From Portunus trituberculatus (lineage: Eukaryota; Arthropoda; Malacostraca; Decapoda; Portunidae): a stretch of DNA of 64,000 nucleotides. The position numbers and the translations under genes were made by a program. The notes beneath the pieces are model-generated. The model was given only the letters and a program-made list of their open reading frames with translations. It was not told the origin of the DNA and did no database searches. The stretch covers positions 828,130 to 892,129 of the forward strand of contig NC_059259.1 in the NCBI RefSeq assembly GCF_017591435.1, read 5' to 3'. Shown here piece after piece: positions 33,654-42,893 of this stretch. Position 1 is the first letter of the stretch. Each line of letters begins with the position of its first letter.

Positions 33654-33797
33654 TTAATATTCAGGGTATTCATCATCCTCATCAAGAACAAAATCTGGCA
33701 CAGGGGAGTTTGAACAGGTTAGCCCTTTGCAATGGCCACAGAGAGAGGAACACTCAATATTGTGTTTCTTGCAACTGCATCTTTGGGTGTTGCGAAA
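33654..33797 (-). pseudogene. Cys-rich C-terminal scrap of a transposon protein
   Basis: The minus-strand frame ends at the stop 33656-33654 and reads RCSCKKHNIECSSLCGHC, then KGLTCSNSP and an acidic end. The C-x-C-K-K-x4-C-x3-C-x2-C-x4-C pattern resembles the Cys-rich tails of hypothetical proteins repeated in many invertebrate genomes. Upstream, in another frame (near 33890), GCDTSFANTFRGE resembles the GCDT motif found before such tails. A stop and a frameshift separate them. Confidence 0.5.
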
Positions 33798-33962
33798 TTA
33801 ATAGCATATGATCATAGAGCATCTCCAACTTAAAATAACACGTGCTTTCACCTCTAAAAGTATTTGCAAAACTCGTGTCACAACCTGTATACAATAGGCT
33901 ACACTGTAAATTTATTAGACTAACCTAATATTTGTCATTAATTCTTTTAACATTTTCTGTGC

Positions 33963-34087
33963 TCTACTACTACTACTACTACTACTTACAACAGCAGCAG
34001 CAACAACAAAACAACAGCAACAATACTACTACAACTGCTACTACTACTACTACTACTACTACTACTAATAATAATAATAATAATAAT
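33963..34087. repeat. (CTA/TAC)n and (CAG/CAA)n trinucleotide tract
   Basis: Runs of CTA, CAG/CAA, CTA and then TAA/ATA inside the foldback element. Confidence 0.92.
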
Positions 34088-34288
34088 ATCATCACTTTGC
34101 CAGTATGTTAACTTAGCACTTGTAATATTATAAAAGCCATTAATGACGTAGGTAGCAACATACTTACAAGAAAAGTGATGATATGGGAATATCACGTGTT
34201 GCCACCTTCCACATTCTTCATGCTCTGTACTGAGCGAGTCAGGCGATCAGCTGACTGGGATGCACCAGTAAGAAGCAAGCAACAATCT

Positions 34289-34770
34289 TGGCTTTCTGTA
34301 TATTTTCCTCATAACTTTGTCAATTTTCAAAATATGCATAAACTTGTATATATATTTCAAAAGAGGAAAGTTTGTTCTACAATTTTTACTTCGATGCATT
34401 TTGTCATGGATGCCAGTAGTTCTGAGGAATATGTCTTTGAAAATAAAATCAGCAATCAAAATTTAATATTTTATTATTTTTTCCTATATATTTATTTATC
34501 TTTGTAAAATAACCTGCCATTGCTATAAAACAATCAATTCTGAACAATTTTTATTGAGTTGTGTTTCCTGATAAAACTATTATTTTACCAGATATATGAC
34601 TTTTAAGAAAATTCCAAAATGGCCGCCGTTGACCCCCTTCCACCACATGGATTCATGGGGATTTTTAGTATGATGTACCTGAGGACTAGTCAAGTCACTC
34701 AGAAGTGAGAAACAATCTATTGCAATTTGTTTTAGGTTGGGCACAATTTTATGCTAGATTTACTGGACTA
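34289..34770 (-). repeat. right terminal inverted repeat of the foldback element
   Basis: Partner of 32503-32974. It ends CTGGACTA at 34763-34770. Confidence 0.9.
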
Positions 34771-34773
34771 CTA

Positions 34774-34948
34774 GCACTCGCCCGCTGGTGTGCACGAGTG
34801 AGGACGGAAACTGCCGAGTGTGAGGCGCAACGAGTACCAGTGAGGACGTGCCTGATCAGAGCTGGAAGAGAGACGTCTCGGCGCCTGGACTTGCATTCTT
34901 TGCCATTGTTCTGTGCAATAAAGCTCCTGAGAGCAAGTGCCTCTTTCA
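34774..34948 (+). repeat. 3' LTR of the decayed Gypsy-like element, second part
   Basis: It resumes at GCACTCGCCC after the foldback insertion, carries AATAAA at 34917-34922 and ends in CA at 34948, where LINE sequence starts. Joining the two parts gives an LTR of about 520 bp. Confidence 0.65.
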
Positions 34949-36030
34949 TTATGCCACAGCCACCTCGAAAATGGGAGAGATCACTACTTCCGCTATCCCT
35001 CACTGGACATACACCCATATCCTGGACCACCGTACACAGACTTTATTAATGCGACTGCGAATAGGTCACACGTACCTTACGCAAAAATACCTGTTGACCA
35101 GGAACCCTCAACCTTATTGTGATGACTGCCTGGTGCCACTTGCACCTACTTGTAGATGTTTGTTGTTTGATAAATTTATTACGCCCAAGGCAGGCGTCAG
35201 ACTATACATATAAGAAAAAACAGACGTTTACAAAAGAGCGATAGGACTAGGACAATAAGAACGATAAGAACAATAACAAGAACAATAACAACATCCATTC
35301 AAACAGTAAAAAATAAAGAAAGAGATAATGGAATAAATAAATAATTAGGTAAGTAAAAAAAAACTATATAACAAATAAACAATGAAAGAGAAAGATCAGC
35401 ACAACAAAATTAATAGACTGGGAATGGGAAAGGCAAAGGGGACAAAAACATTTGAGGACTGGTGAAGTGAGACACTGATTGCTAACAGCCGCCAAACTGT
35501 GGGTGCTGGGCTAATATGAGGTCCAGGTGGTCGCCTTTCAGCAGGTATTGGCACACTGGGAGGAGAGGCTGTCCGCGTGGGAGCAGGTCTCCCGCAACAG
35601 GGCATTCCAGGCAGTAGTGACGCAAGTAATTCGAGTTAGGAGAGTGGCACAGGGGACATGACCTACTTGTAGAGTGCCCTAGCTTGATTGACCTACGACA
35701 CTGCTACCTCTATCGGTGCCGTGATACAGATAGCGGTGTCTATCACCTAAGATCCTTGGACCAGCGTGTCTGGCCCTTGCCCAGGATGTTTTTAGTTTTT
35801 TGGGAGAAGCTGGCCTTCTCCCCAATTTGTGAATTTTATTTCATTTTACTATATGTATTTCAATGTTTTATATTATTTTATTGTAGTTTCATTAGTTTTA
35901 GGTACTTTTAATTGTATTATTTTTAATTGCTTTTAGTTTTTATAAACTATATCGTTCTAAATAAAATATCGTAGCGGCGCCATATGACCTTCGCTGTTGC
36001 GGCGCCTAAAATAAAATCCATCCATCCATC
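34949..36030 (+). mobile_element. LINE (subfamily A) 3' end, interrupted
   Basis: The RNase H tail (ATSKMGEITTSAIPHWTYTH, RIGHTYLTQKYLLTRNPQPY, CDDCLVP) runs to 35155 and resumes at 35673. The 3' UTR has GGCGCC at 35976-35981 and 36001-36006 and an ATCC tail near 36030. A different LINE fragment is inserted at 35156-35660. Confidence 0.85.
35156..35660 (-). mobile_element. 5'-truncated LINE insertion of another family
   Basis: 505 bp flanked by a 12-bp duplication ACCTACTTGTAG (35144-35155 and 35661-35672). The minus strand begins with an ORF2 C-terminal piece (CPLCHSPNSNYLRHYCLECP) with a C-x2-C...H-x4-C knuckle, stops near 35487, and has a 3' UTR ending AATAAATTTATC. The target duplication and truncation fit target-primed reverse transcription. 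Confidence 0.8.
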
Positions 36031-36164
36031 ACAAGGAAAGTGTAGTGTTATTGTTATTCGGTTTTATTTATGGCACAAAACAAAATCTGTGACCGAAAAC
36101 GAAATAGCCTGAAGGTGCTGCAGTGCATTAATCATCGTGTCCCATAACTGTCTTTTCCCAGTAC
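36031..36164. other. short unassigned spacer
   Basis: Between a LINE tail and a poly-T. Nothing recognised. Confidence 0.5.
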
Positions 36165-36781
36165 CTTTTTTTTTTTTTTTTTTACGTAGGGAAGAGGGCC
36201 AGCCAAGGGCAAAAGAAAGAAAGTTAGAAAAAGGTCCACTTGAGCGTTGGCTCTCCAAAGACTTCAAAAAGTGCCAAAACTGTCAGCCAGAATTAGGGAA
36301 GCAAATGCCTCGATACCTCCCTCTTAAAAGAAGACAAGTTGTAGGAATTCAGAAACACAGATGCAGGGAGGGAGTTCCAGAGTTTACCAGTGAAAGGGAT
36401 GAATGATTGAGCGTACTGGTTAACTCTTGCATTAGAGAGTTGGACAGAATAGAGATGAGAGGAAGAAGAAAGCCTTGTGCAGCGTGGCCGCAGGAGGAGG
36501 GGAGGCATGCAGGTAGCAAGATCAGTAGAACAGTTTAATGAAAATAGCGATAAAATATAGAAAGGGATGCAACATTTCGGCGGTGAGAAAGAGACTGAAG
36601 ACAGTTAGTCAGAGCAGGGGAGTTGATGAGACGAAGAGCTTTCGATTCCACCCTATCAAGCAAAGCTGTGTGACTGGAACCACCCCAAACATGCGAAGAG
36701 TACTCCATACAGGGACTGATAAGGCCCTTATACAGAGTAAGCAATTGGAGGGACGAGAAAAACTGAACTTAACAAACTCAT
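36165..36781 (-). mobile_element. poly-A LINE fragment (copy 3)
   Basis: A poly-T tail at 36168-36183, then minus-strand frames 36508-36293 (SFIPFTGKLWNSLPASVFLN) and 36744-36535 (LTLYKGLISPCMEYSSHVWG). It continues into 36782-36960, which matches the left arm beyond copy 1, so copy 3 is the positional counterpart of copy 1. Confidence 0.82.
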
Positions 36782-36967
36782 TAACAATCTCATTAACAGA
36801 CTTTCATTTCTAAGTTATGAAAATAAACTCATGTGCTAGGTTTCATATGTTCATGGTTTCGTGTAGTCTACTTCCTAAAGAAAAGGTCATACTGACTAAG
36901 TTATCAAATGAGTAACAAAATTTTTTTTTTTCTTTTTTTTTTTGTTCCAGAGAGATGATATATATAT

Positions 36968-37233
36968 TGTGGTGTTCAGCAAAAAGCAGTCAGCAATCAG
37001 GTGATCTTTATTCCCTTGGTGTACAGAGGTGTGGGGCGACTACACAGCTCGCCTTCTGCTCTCCTCCTGACCCGACGCCTCGCGTCACAGTCGTCCTCAC
37101 TTCCCCTCCCATAACAAGCAATTAACTAGGTAACTAGGTACAAGTGTAAGAGCCAACGACACCCAAGTATTTAACCCATCACCTACACACATCATAGTAC
37201 ATTACAACACAGATACATATACATTACATTACA
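36968..37233 (-). repeat. 3' LTR of the young Gypsy-like element
   Basis: 266 bp, TGTAATG to ACACCACA on the minus strand. It carries AATAAA near its 3' end. A C-run at 37236-37241 (G-run on the minus strand) is the polypurine tract. Confidence 0.93.
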
Positions 37234-37283
37234 CACCCCCCTGATCTCCAGGATCACAACAATATCGCTGCGGAGGGTGCCGC

Positions 37284-38419
37284 TCACGGGTACTCCTTCG
37301 AAGCACGGCTTCGTGGTGCCTCAGGTGGGGGTTCACCCACCTGCGGCTGCAGCAGCTGGCTTTGCGCGTCAACATGAAGCGGGGGTTCATCTTCTACTCC
37401 CGGTTCATCTGGAGTGCCAGCTTCGTTCACTGAGAGGCTGCTGCGGTGTCTCAAGTCCCTGACGTGTCGTGGGACTCCATCAACCTCTACCACCTGCGGC
37501 GAGTTCACCCTGGTGACGACGCCGGGCTGCGATGCTGAGGTGCAGCGCTCGCCCCGCCTCCGAACCCACACTGCATCGTCAACCGTGTAGTTCTTCCTTG
37601 CAACATCAGGAGGTGTGAACGGCACGCTGTACCTGATCGTGCCGCACGCAGTCTCGTACTCGGTACCGGTAAATACCACTCACGGGAGCTGATGCCACAG
37701 TTTCCCCGTCCCGGGGCGTCACGTTGTACAGGTGGACTGCCTCAGCAACGGAGCAGCCCTTCCTCGCTGCTATCACCTTCACCGTGCGATGGTTCCTTTC
37801 CACGATGCCGTTACCAGACGGTGCGTATGCCCTCTGAAGCGCAGCGACACGCCCCAGCGCGCCGCGAAAGCTGCGAATCGCCGGCCTCGGAAGACAGTGT
37901 CGTTGTCACAGAGCAGTTCCGCCGGCGCTCCTCGCTCGCAGAAAACTTGTTCCAGGTGACTGACGACGGTGTCCGCATCTGGACGACGTGTGCCGCCACA
38001 CAGCGAACCGAGACGGCCCGCAGTCGACAAGGGACAGGTAGGCGCTACCGAGGTAGTGGGTAACATCTGTCGCCAGACGCCACCACGTCTCAGTCACACT
38101 CAATGACCCGTGCTGCAACTTCGCCGGCGCTGGGTCGATCTTGCGGCACACCTCACACTGCCGCACAGTAGCACGTGCTTCAGCACGCGTCACTGCTCGT
38201 GAGATGTCACGTCGTGCAAAGAAGTGTGCGTCGCACGCCGGGATGGCCAGCACGTATGTGAACGTCAGCGACACTCGCCACGCTGCTAGCTGCTGATGCT
38301 GCTGCTACCGCTGCTACACTCACTGCCGATCCGTCTTTGTCACCTCGCATCCACTCCCCTGGGACTCGCGTGAGGGAGTCGGCGCGGTTCTCTGAGGAGC
38401 GTACGAGCGTCACAGACAT
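37284..38419 (-). pseudogene. integrase region of the young Gypsy-like element
   Basis: Minus-strand pieces in order: HIRAGHPGVRRT (about 38270-38225), RQCEVCRKIDPAPAKLQHG, WWRLATDVTHYLGSAY with the first Asp, VVSHLEQVFCERG, CDNDTVFRGRRF with the second Asp, and VERNHRTVKVIAARKG with the Glu (about 37800-37750). A C-terminal region follows (37679-37284; VARKNYTVDDAVWVRR). Frames change several times. Catalytic residues are present but not in one continuous frame. Confidence 0.8.
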
Positions 38420-39657
38420 GACCAGCTCAAGTTCGTCACCAGCTGCCGGATGACATCTACCCGACGGCGAATCAGCATCTCCCCATGAGCCTTGGTGCGA
38501 AGACGTGCCCGGCCACTCAGCGCATCGTCAATCCAGCGGTAGACAGTCGCAGAGTCTGTTCGCAGATCGATGGTTCGCATGCCCCACGCGATGGCCAGAT
38601 TGACGCCACGAACTGCTGCGTCCAGCTCAGCCATGTTAATGTGGGAGCTCTCATCTCTTCTAATCCAGCATGCGTCCTCGATGGCAGCTCCTTGCGGTGT
38701 TTCCACAACAACACCGGCAGCGATAGAGCTGGCATCGGTCCACACCACTGCCTGGTCTCCATGCACGCACCATTGCCCACAGCACGGATCTTCTTTGGAC
38801 AGCCTGCTTGACACGTACTCCATCTGCTCGCACAGCGTGTCATCCCCCGTCACGTCGTTCCAGCCCCGGGTACTAGCGTTCACCTGCCGTTTTATCCATG
38901 CCACTGCCGGTCGCAGCCAGCCGCCCACCGGCAAATGAGCGATCAGTCGCCCGCACCACGCAAACACTGCACGGCGGGTAACTTGTTTCGGTGGCGCGGC
39001 AACTGCGTTGTCTCGCGTCCATTGCAGTTCCCCGTTCACCGGACGTACGCGTAGACCCAGCAAACGTGCCCCGTCCGCCACACGGACTGGCTGTTTACAC
39101 TCCAGCCCGTAACTCGCGAAGTGTGCAGCAACCTGCTCTGCACTGACCAGGTCTTCATTCACGAGCAGGTCGTCTACGTACGGCAAAACTGCTTGTTCGA
39201 TCTTAGAGTCTTGAGCCAGGATGGTCTTGACAACTGCTTTCATAACTTGTGGAGCGATGTTGAGGACAAATCCAAGGCGCGTTAAGCAGTACCGCCGACC
39301 TCTCACCATCACGGTCTGGAAAGGCCACAACTGCTGATCTACACGCACCTGTAGATACGCCTTGCGTAGGTCGAAGACGGACACGTTCTCTCCATGCCGG
39401 CGCCACTTCCTTAGTTGGTCAGAGCATACGTCGCTGTCGGCAGTGAAGGCAGTCACGCAGTCATTTAGCTCACGGTAATCGAGTACGGGCCGCACCTTAC
39501 CGCCATTGTTCTGCCGCACTGCCATGAGCGGTAGGAGCCCCCGAGGTGCCCCGTGCTGCTGCTCATCGTGAGGTACAAGCCAACCACTTGTAATCCACGA
39601 CTCCAGCTCCTGGCAGAACGCCTTTCGCATGGAAAGGGGCACGTTGTACTGCTCCAC
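38410..39657 (-). CDS. reverse transcriptase-RNase H of the young Gypsy-like element
   Basis: A 415-residue uninterrupted frame. RT blocks: KVRPVLDYRELND, SVFDLRKAYLQVRVD, RYCLTRLGFVLNIAPQ and YVDD at 39180-39169, followed by ECKQPVRVADGARLLGLRVR. RNase H: VVWTDASSIAAGVVVE (first Asp), SSHINMAELDAAV (Glu) and IDLRTDSATVYRW (Asp). It copies element RNA and removes the template strand. It has no start codon of its own role. It is the central part of Pol, read on from the protease. It is intact enough to have been active recently. Confidence 0.88.
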   Translation of the reverse strand: MEQYNVPLSMRKAFCQELESWITSGWLVPHDEQQHGAPRGLLPLMAVRQNNGGKVRPVLDYRELNDCVTAFTADSDVCSDQLRKWRRHGENVSVFDLRKAYLQVRVDQQLWPFQTVMVRGRRYCLTRLGFVLNIAPQVMKAVVKTILAQDSKIEQAVLPYVDDLLVNEDLVSAEQVAAHFASYGLECKQPVRVADGARLLGLRVRPVNGELQWTRDNAVAAPPKQVTRRAVFAWCGRLIAHLPVGGWLRPAVAWIKRQVNASTRGWNDVTGDDTLCEQMEYVSSRLSKEDPCCGQWCVHGDQAVVWTDASSIAAGVVVETPQGAAIEDACWIRRDESSHINMAELDAAVRGVNLAIAWGMRTIDLRTDSATVYRWIDDALSGRARLRTKAHGEMLIRRRVDVIRQLVTNLSWSCL

Positions 39658-39699
39658 TGTGTTGCCGAGACAGTCAGGGGCAGCACCATTCGTCCACTT

Positions 39700-40251
39700 T
39701 CACGTGACGATCCACGTCCGACTCACTGTGTTGAACTGCACGCTGAAGTCAGGGGCGTCCACCACCAATGGCGCAGGGGCAGCGGTGCCACACGACCGTC
39801 GCTGTCCAGCGCCGCAGAATTGAACATCAGAGGCAGACTTCACCGTGACTCCACCAAGTGCCTCGATGCCTGCGATGCCAAGTACAACATCCGCGCCCAG
39901 GGGAGGCTGGCTCACCACCAGTGCTTCGAGTCTGGCACATAGGCCAGCAGGAGTCTCCACAGACACCTCGCCGACTCCAGTACACCGGAACGTGTCTCCA
40001 CTGATGGTCGTTACGCTGGTGATCCGCGGTTGCCACCTCATGCAACACGAAGCGTGCACGATGGTCTCGGTGCTGCCTGTGTCAACGAGCACTTGACAAC
40101 GACGTCCGTTGACTAACAGCTGTACCACTGGCAACGCGCCGCTCACTGGTTTCCGGAGGAGAACGCTGGCGCTGATGCGTCTCCTCCTACGTCGTTTCCC
40201 GTCCACGGGCATGCTGCAGCAAGATGCCCCGGCCGGCCGCAATTCCAGCAA
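39700..40251 (-). CDS. aspartic protease and linker of the young Gypsy-like element
   Basis: A 183-residue frame with PVVQLLVNGRRCQVLVDTGS (DTGS active site near 40090-40080) and GADVVLGIAGIEALGG, then a linker entering RT. The active-site Asp-Thr-Gly is followed by Ser, the usual retroelement form. It overlaps the end of gag in another frame, suggesting frameshift expression. Confidence 0.8.
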   Translation of the reverse strand: MLELRPAGASCCSMPVDGKRRRRRRISASVLLRKPVSGALPVVQLLVNGRRCQVLVDTGSTETIVHASCCMRWQPRITSVTTISGDTFRCTGVGEVSVETPAGLCARLEALVVSQPPLGADVVLGIAGIEALGGVTVKSASDVQFCGAGQRRSCGTAAPAPLVVDAPDFSVQFNTVSRTWIVT

Positions 40252-40887
40252 CGACGAGTGCGCCTCGGTGCTCTCACTTGTTGCTCGTGAAGCTGCTCTC
40301 TGGCCGTTGTTGGTTGACCACGAGCCTGTGTCACTACAGCTCCAGCAGCCACACCAGCAGCTACACTCTCATCAGAGAGTACAGCACGAGCCCGGGCCAG
40401 CACACTAACCAGGTCGAGGTCTTCGGCCCTACATCCAGCGCGAACTGTTCTGCGAATGTCATCTGGCAGTCCAGTCACGAAGGCACAGGCGAGGGCACGC
40501 TCCGGGACTCCCCCAAACAAAGTTGATAACCTCCGCAGCTCTGCCAGGTAGACGTCGGCGGACTCACCCGGCCGGAGGCGGCGTGTAGCGAATGCCTCGT
40601 ACGCCGCGTACTGGTCCAAAGCGAACGCCGCCGTACAAGGCGTCACGCACGGCTTCTGGAGAACAGCGGCTGGCTTGAGGGAGTTGTGACCACACGGCGA
40701 ACGCGCCACCAGTCAGGCGCAGCGGTAAGACGGACTGGAAGGCGGCGCCCCGAAGCTCGCACAACATCTCGGCCCTTGTCACCCATTCTACGACGTCCGT
40801 TGTACCGTCGAACTCCGGGATGAGTCTAGCGTCAAATGGCGTTGGTGTAGATGGGCTCGCCTTCACGTCTTCCGGGTCTTCGGGCAT
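40143..40887 (-). CDS. gag of the young Gypsy-like element
   Basis: ATG at 40887 opens MPEDPEDVKASPSTPTPF, then a capsid-like region (VVEWVTRAEMLCELRG, LRLTGGAFAVWSQL). After a shift near 40600 it continues with YAAYEAFATRRLRPGESADV and a zinc knuckle CWNCGRPGHLAAAC near 40250-40210. It packages element RNA. The ATG lies only 16 nt inside the 5' LTR, which leaves almost no room for a usual primer site. Confidence 0.82.
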
Positions 40888-40903
40888 GACTGCCTAGATA
40901 GCT

Positions 40904-41165
40904 TGTGGTGTTCAGCAAAAAGCAGTCAGCAATCCGGTGATCTTTATTCCCTTGGTGTACAGAGGTGTGGGGCGACTACACAGCTCGCCTTCTGCTCTCC
41001 TCCTGACCCGACGCCTCGCGTCACAGTAGTCCTCACTTCCCCTCCCATAACAAGCAATTAACTAAGTAACTAGGTACAAGTGTAAGAGCCAACGACACCC
41101 AAGTATTTAACCCATCACCTACACACATCATAGTACATTACAACACAGATACATATACATTACAT

Positions 41166-41169
<4 letters not shown>
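40904..41169 (-). repeat. 5' LTR of the young Gypsy-like element
   Basis: 266 bp, about 99% identical to 36968-37233 by eye. Confidence 0.93.

Positions 41170-41236
<67 letters not shown>
41170..41236. repeat. (AT)n microsatellite
   Basis: The remainder of the tract into which the LTR element inserted. The other piece ends at 36967. Confidence 0.95.
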
Positions 41237-41239
<3 letters not shown>

Positions 41240-41452
41240 GCATGGTTATAACCTTAATTTTACTATTAAAACCTTTATGCCGTATATATTTGTATAAAGA
41301 TACTTAAGCTACTTCAATAAATCGGTATGTGACAGTAGAATATCCAAAAATATACGATATCCAATTGACCACCTTTTGTATGAAATATTACGATATCTGG
41401 TGAATCTGGCAACCGCAAAGGGAAATTTGGGTCCTCTCCTATTTGTGTTTAC
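41237..41452. other. inverted-duplication spacer
   Basis: Reverse complement of 14040-14270. No gene recognised. Confidence 0.75.
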
Positions 41453-41466
41453 CCAAAAGGTGTAGG
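41452..41466. repeat. LINE target site duplication, 3' side
   Basis: CCCAAAAGGTGTAGG, repeated at 46102-46117 with one extra A. Confidence 0.8.
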
Positions 41467-41681
41467 ATGGATGGATGGATTTTGTTTAGGCGCCTCAACA
41501 TCTTAGGTCAAATGGCGCCGTTACAAAAACGTAAAAAGAAAATATGAAAGAAAAGGAAACAAAGGGATTAAAAACTATAATAGTAAAAACATCGTAAAAA
41601 ACTAACTAAAAGCAATTAAAAATTATGCAATTAAAAGTATCTAAAGAACAAATAAGTAAATACAATAAAATTAAATAAAAT

Positions 41682-42893
41682 TCACATATTTGGGAGAAGG
41701 CTCGCTTCTCCCAAAAAAATTAAAACATCATGGCCTTGGGCCAGGCACTCTGGCCCAAGGACCTTTGAGATATAATAGACACCGCTAGCTCTAGGGCACT
41801 CCACTAGTAGGTGCCGCACCGTATGCGGCACCAGGCAATCATCACAGTAAGGTTCAGGGTCCCTGGTCAGGAGGTACCTTTGTGTAAGGTACGTGTGACC
41901 TATACGAAGTCGCGCCAATAAAGCCTGTGCACGGCGATCCCGGACATGGGTGTAAGTCCACTGAGGGAGTGTGAAAGTAGTAATCTCTCCCATTTATGGG
42001 TTGCAACCTCCTTTAGCCATCTCCTCTGCCAATGTGCAGCAACTGCCTCACGAATTACAGGAAATACATCTCGGAACGGAATAGGGGCAAGAGATGGAGC
42101 GCGACTTGCTGCCTCTTTAGCGAGGCGGTCTGCGTGTTCATTCCCTGGAACACCAACGTGACCAGGGACCCAACAGAACCCAAAACGATATCCTCTTCTG
42201 GTAAGTAGGTACAGCCACTCCAAAGCTGATAAAATCAGAGGGGAGGAGAGTGCAAGAGAGAGCAGTAAGAGCACTGCGACAGTCACTAAAAATTGTAAAA
42301 GACGAAACCAGGAGAGCAAAAATAATCTGTAAAGCTAAAACTATGGCAGACAGCTCCGCAGTAAAGACGGAGGCTGCCGAAGGAAGGCTGCAACACAGAT
42401 AAAAAGAAAGGAAAACTACACTAAACCCGACGCCTGCGTCGGATTTGGAACCATCAGTAAAAACAGGAGTGTCATTAGAATGGATAAAAAGTGTTCTAAA
42501 ACCGAGTGTGGGACAGAGCTGGCAGAAAATCCTTCTTGCCATCCGTGGCAGGAGGGCATAATGAGATAACTGGAAGTTGCCAATAACCAACTCGCGGGAG
42601 ACGGAAAGAGTACACAGGAGTGGGGTCGTTAGATAACTCGCCATGAGATTTGCAACTCTAAGGCCAAAAGGTTTAGGGAGACTTGGTCGAGTGACATACG
42701 CCTGCGAGCGCGAGTCCCGCAACATTGACAGACAAGGGACAAAATCAGGAAGACGGTGGGTGCGAAACCAACACCGGAGCATCGAAGACTGGCGCCGGAG
42801 GTCGAGCGGCCAGAAACCAGCATCCACTAGAAGGCTAGGTATTGGAGATGTCCGAAATGCACCCGTAGCCAAGCGGACCCCAGCATGATGCAC
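41682..42893 (-). pseudogene. LINE RNase H domain and Cys/His tail, broken
   Basis: Frames 42893-42138, 42319-41900 and 41993-41682 overlap and shift. They show VFTDGSKSDAGVGFSVVFLS, GFCWVPGHVGVPGNEHADRL and PYCDDCLVPHTVRHLLVECP. RNase H in this clade degrades the RNA strand during second-strand synthesis. Confidence 0.8.

Larger units (their letters stand above)
32503..34770. mobile_element. foldback-type DNA element with about 475-bp terminal inverted repeats
   Basis: The ends are TAGTCCAGTAAATCTAG and its reverse complement, flanked by a 3-bp duplication CTA (32500-32502 and 34771-34773). The arms are near-identical, so the DNA can form a very large hairpin. The interior holds a diverged direct repeat of about 380 bp, a decayed Cys-rich coding scrap and a trinucleotide tract. 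The superfamily is unknown. Confidence 0.82.
36968..41169 (-). mobile_element. young Gypsy-like LTR retrotransposon in an (AT)n tract
   Basis: 4202 bp with two 266-bp LTRs that differ at about three positions, flanked by TATAT (36963-36967 and from 41170). Gene order on the minus strand is gag, protease, RT, RNase H, integrase. The left-arm copy of the (AT)n tract (14271-14339) is the empty site, so insertion came after the inverted duplication. Most of gag-pol is readable with few frameshifts. Confidence 0.92.
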
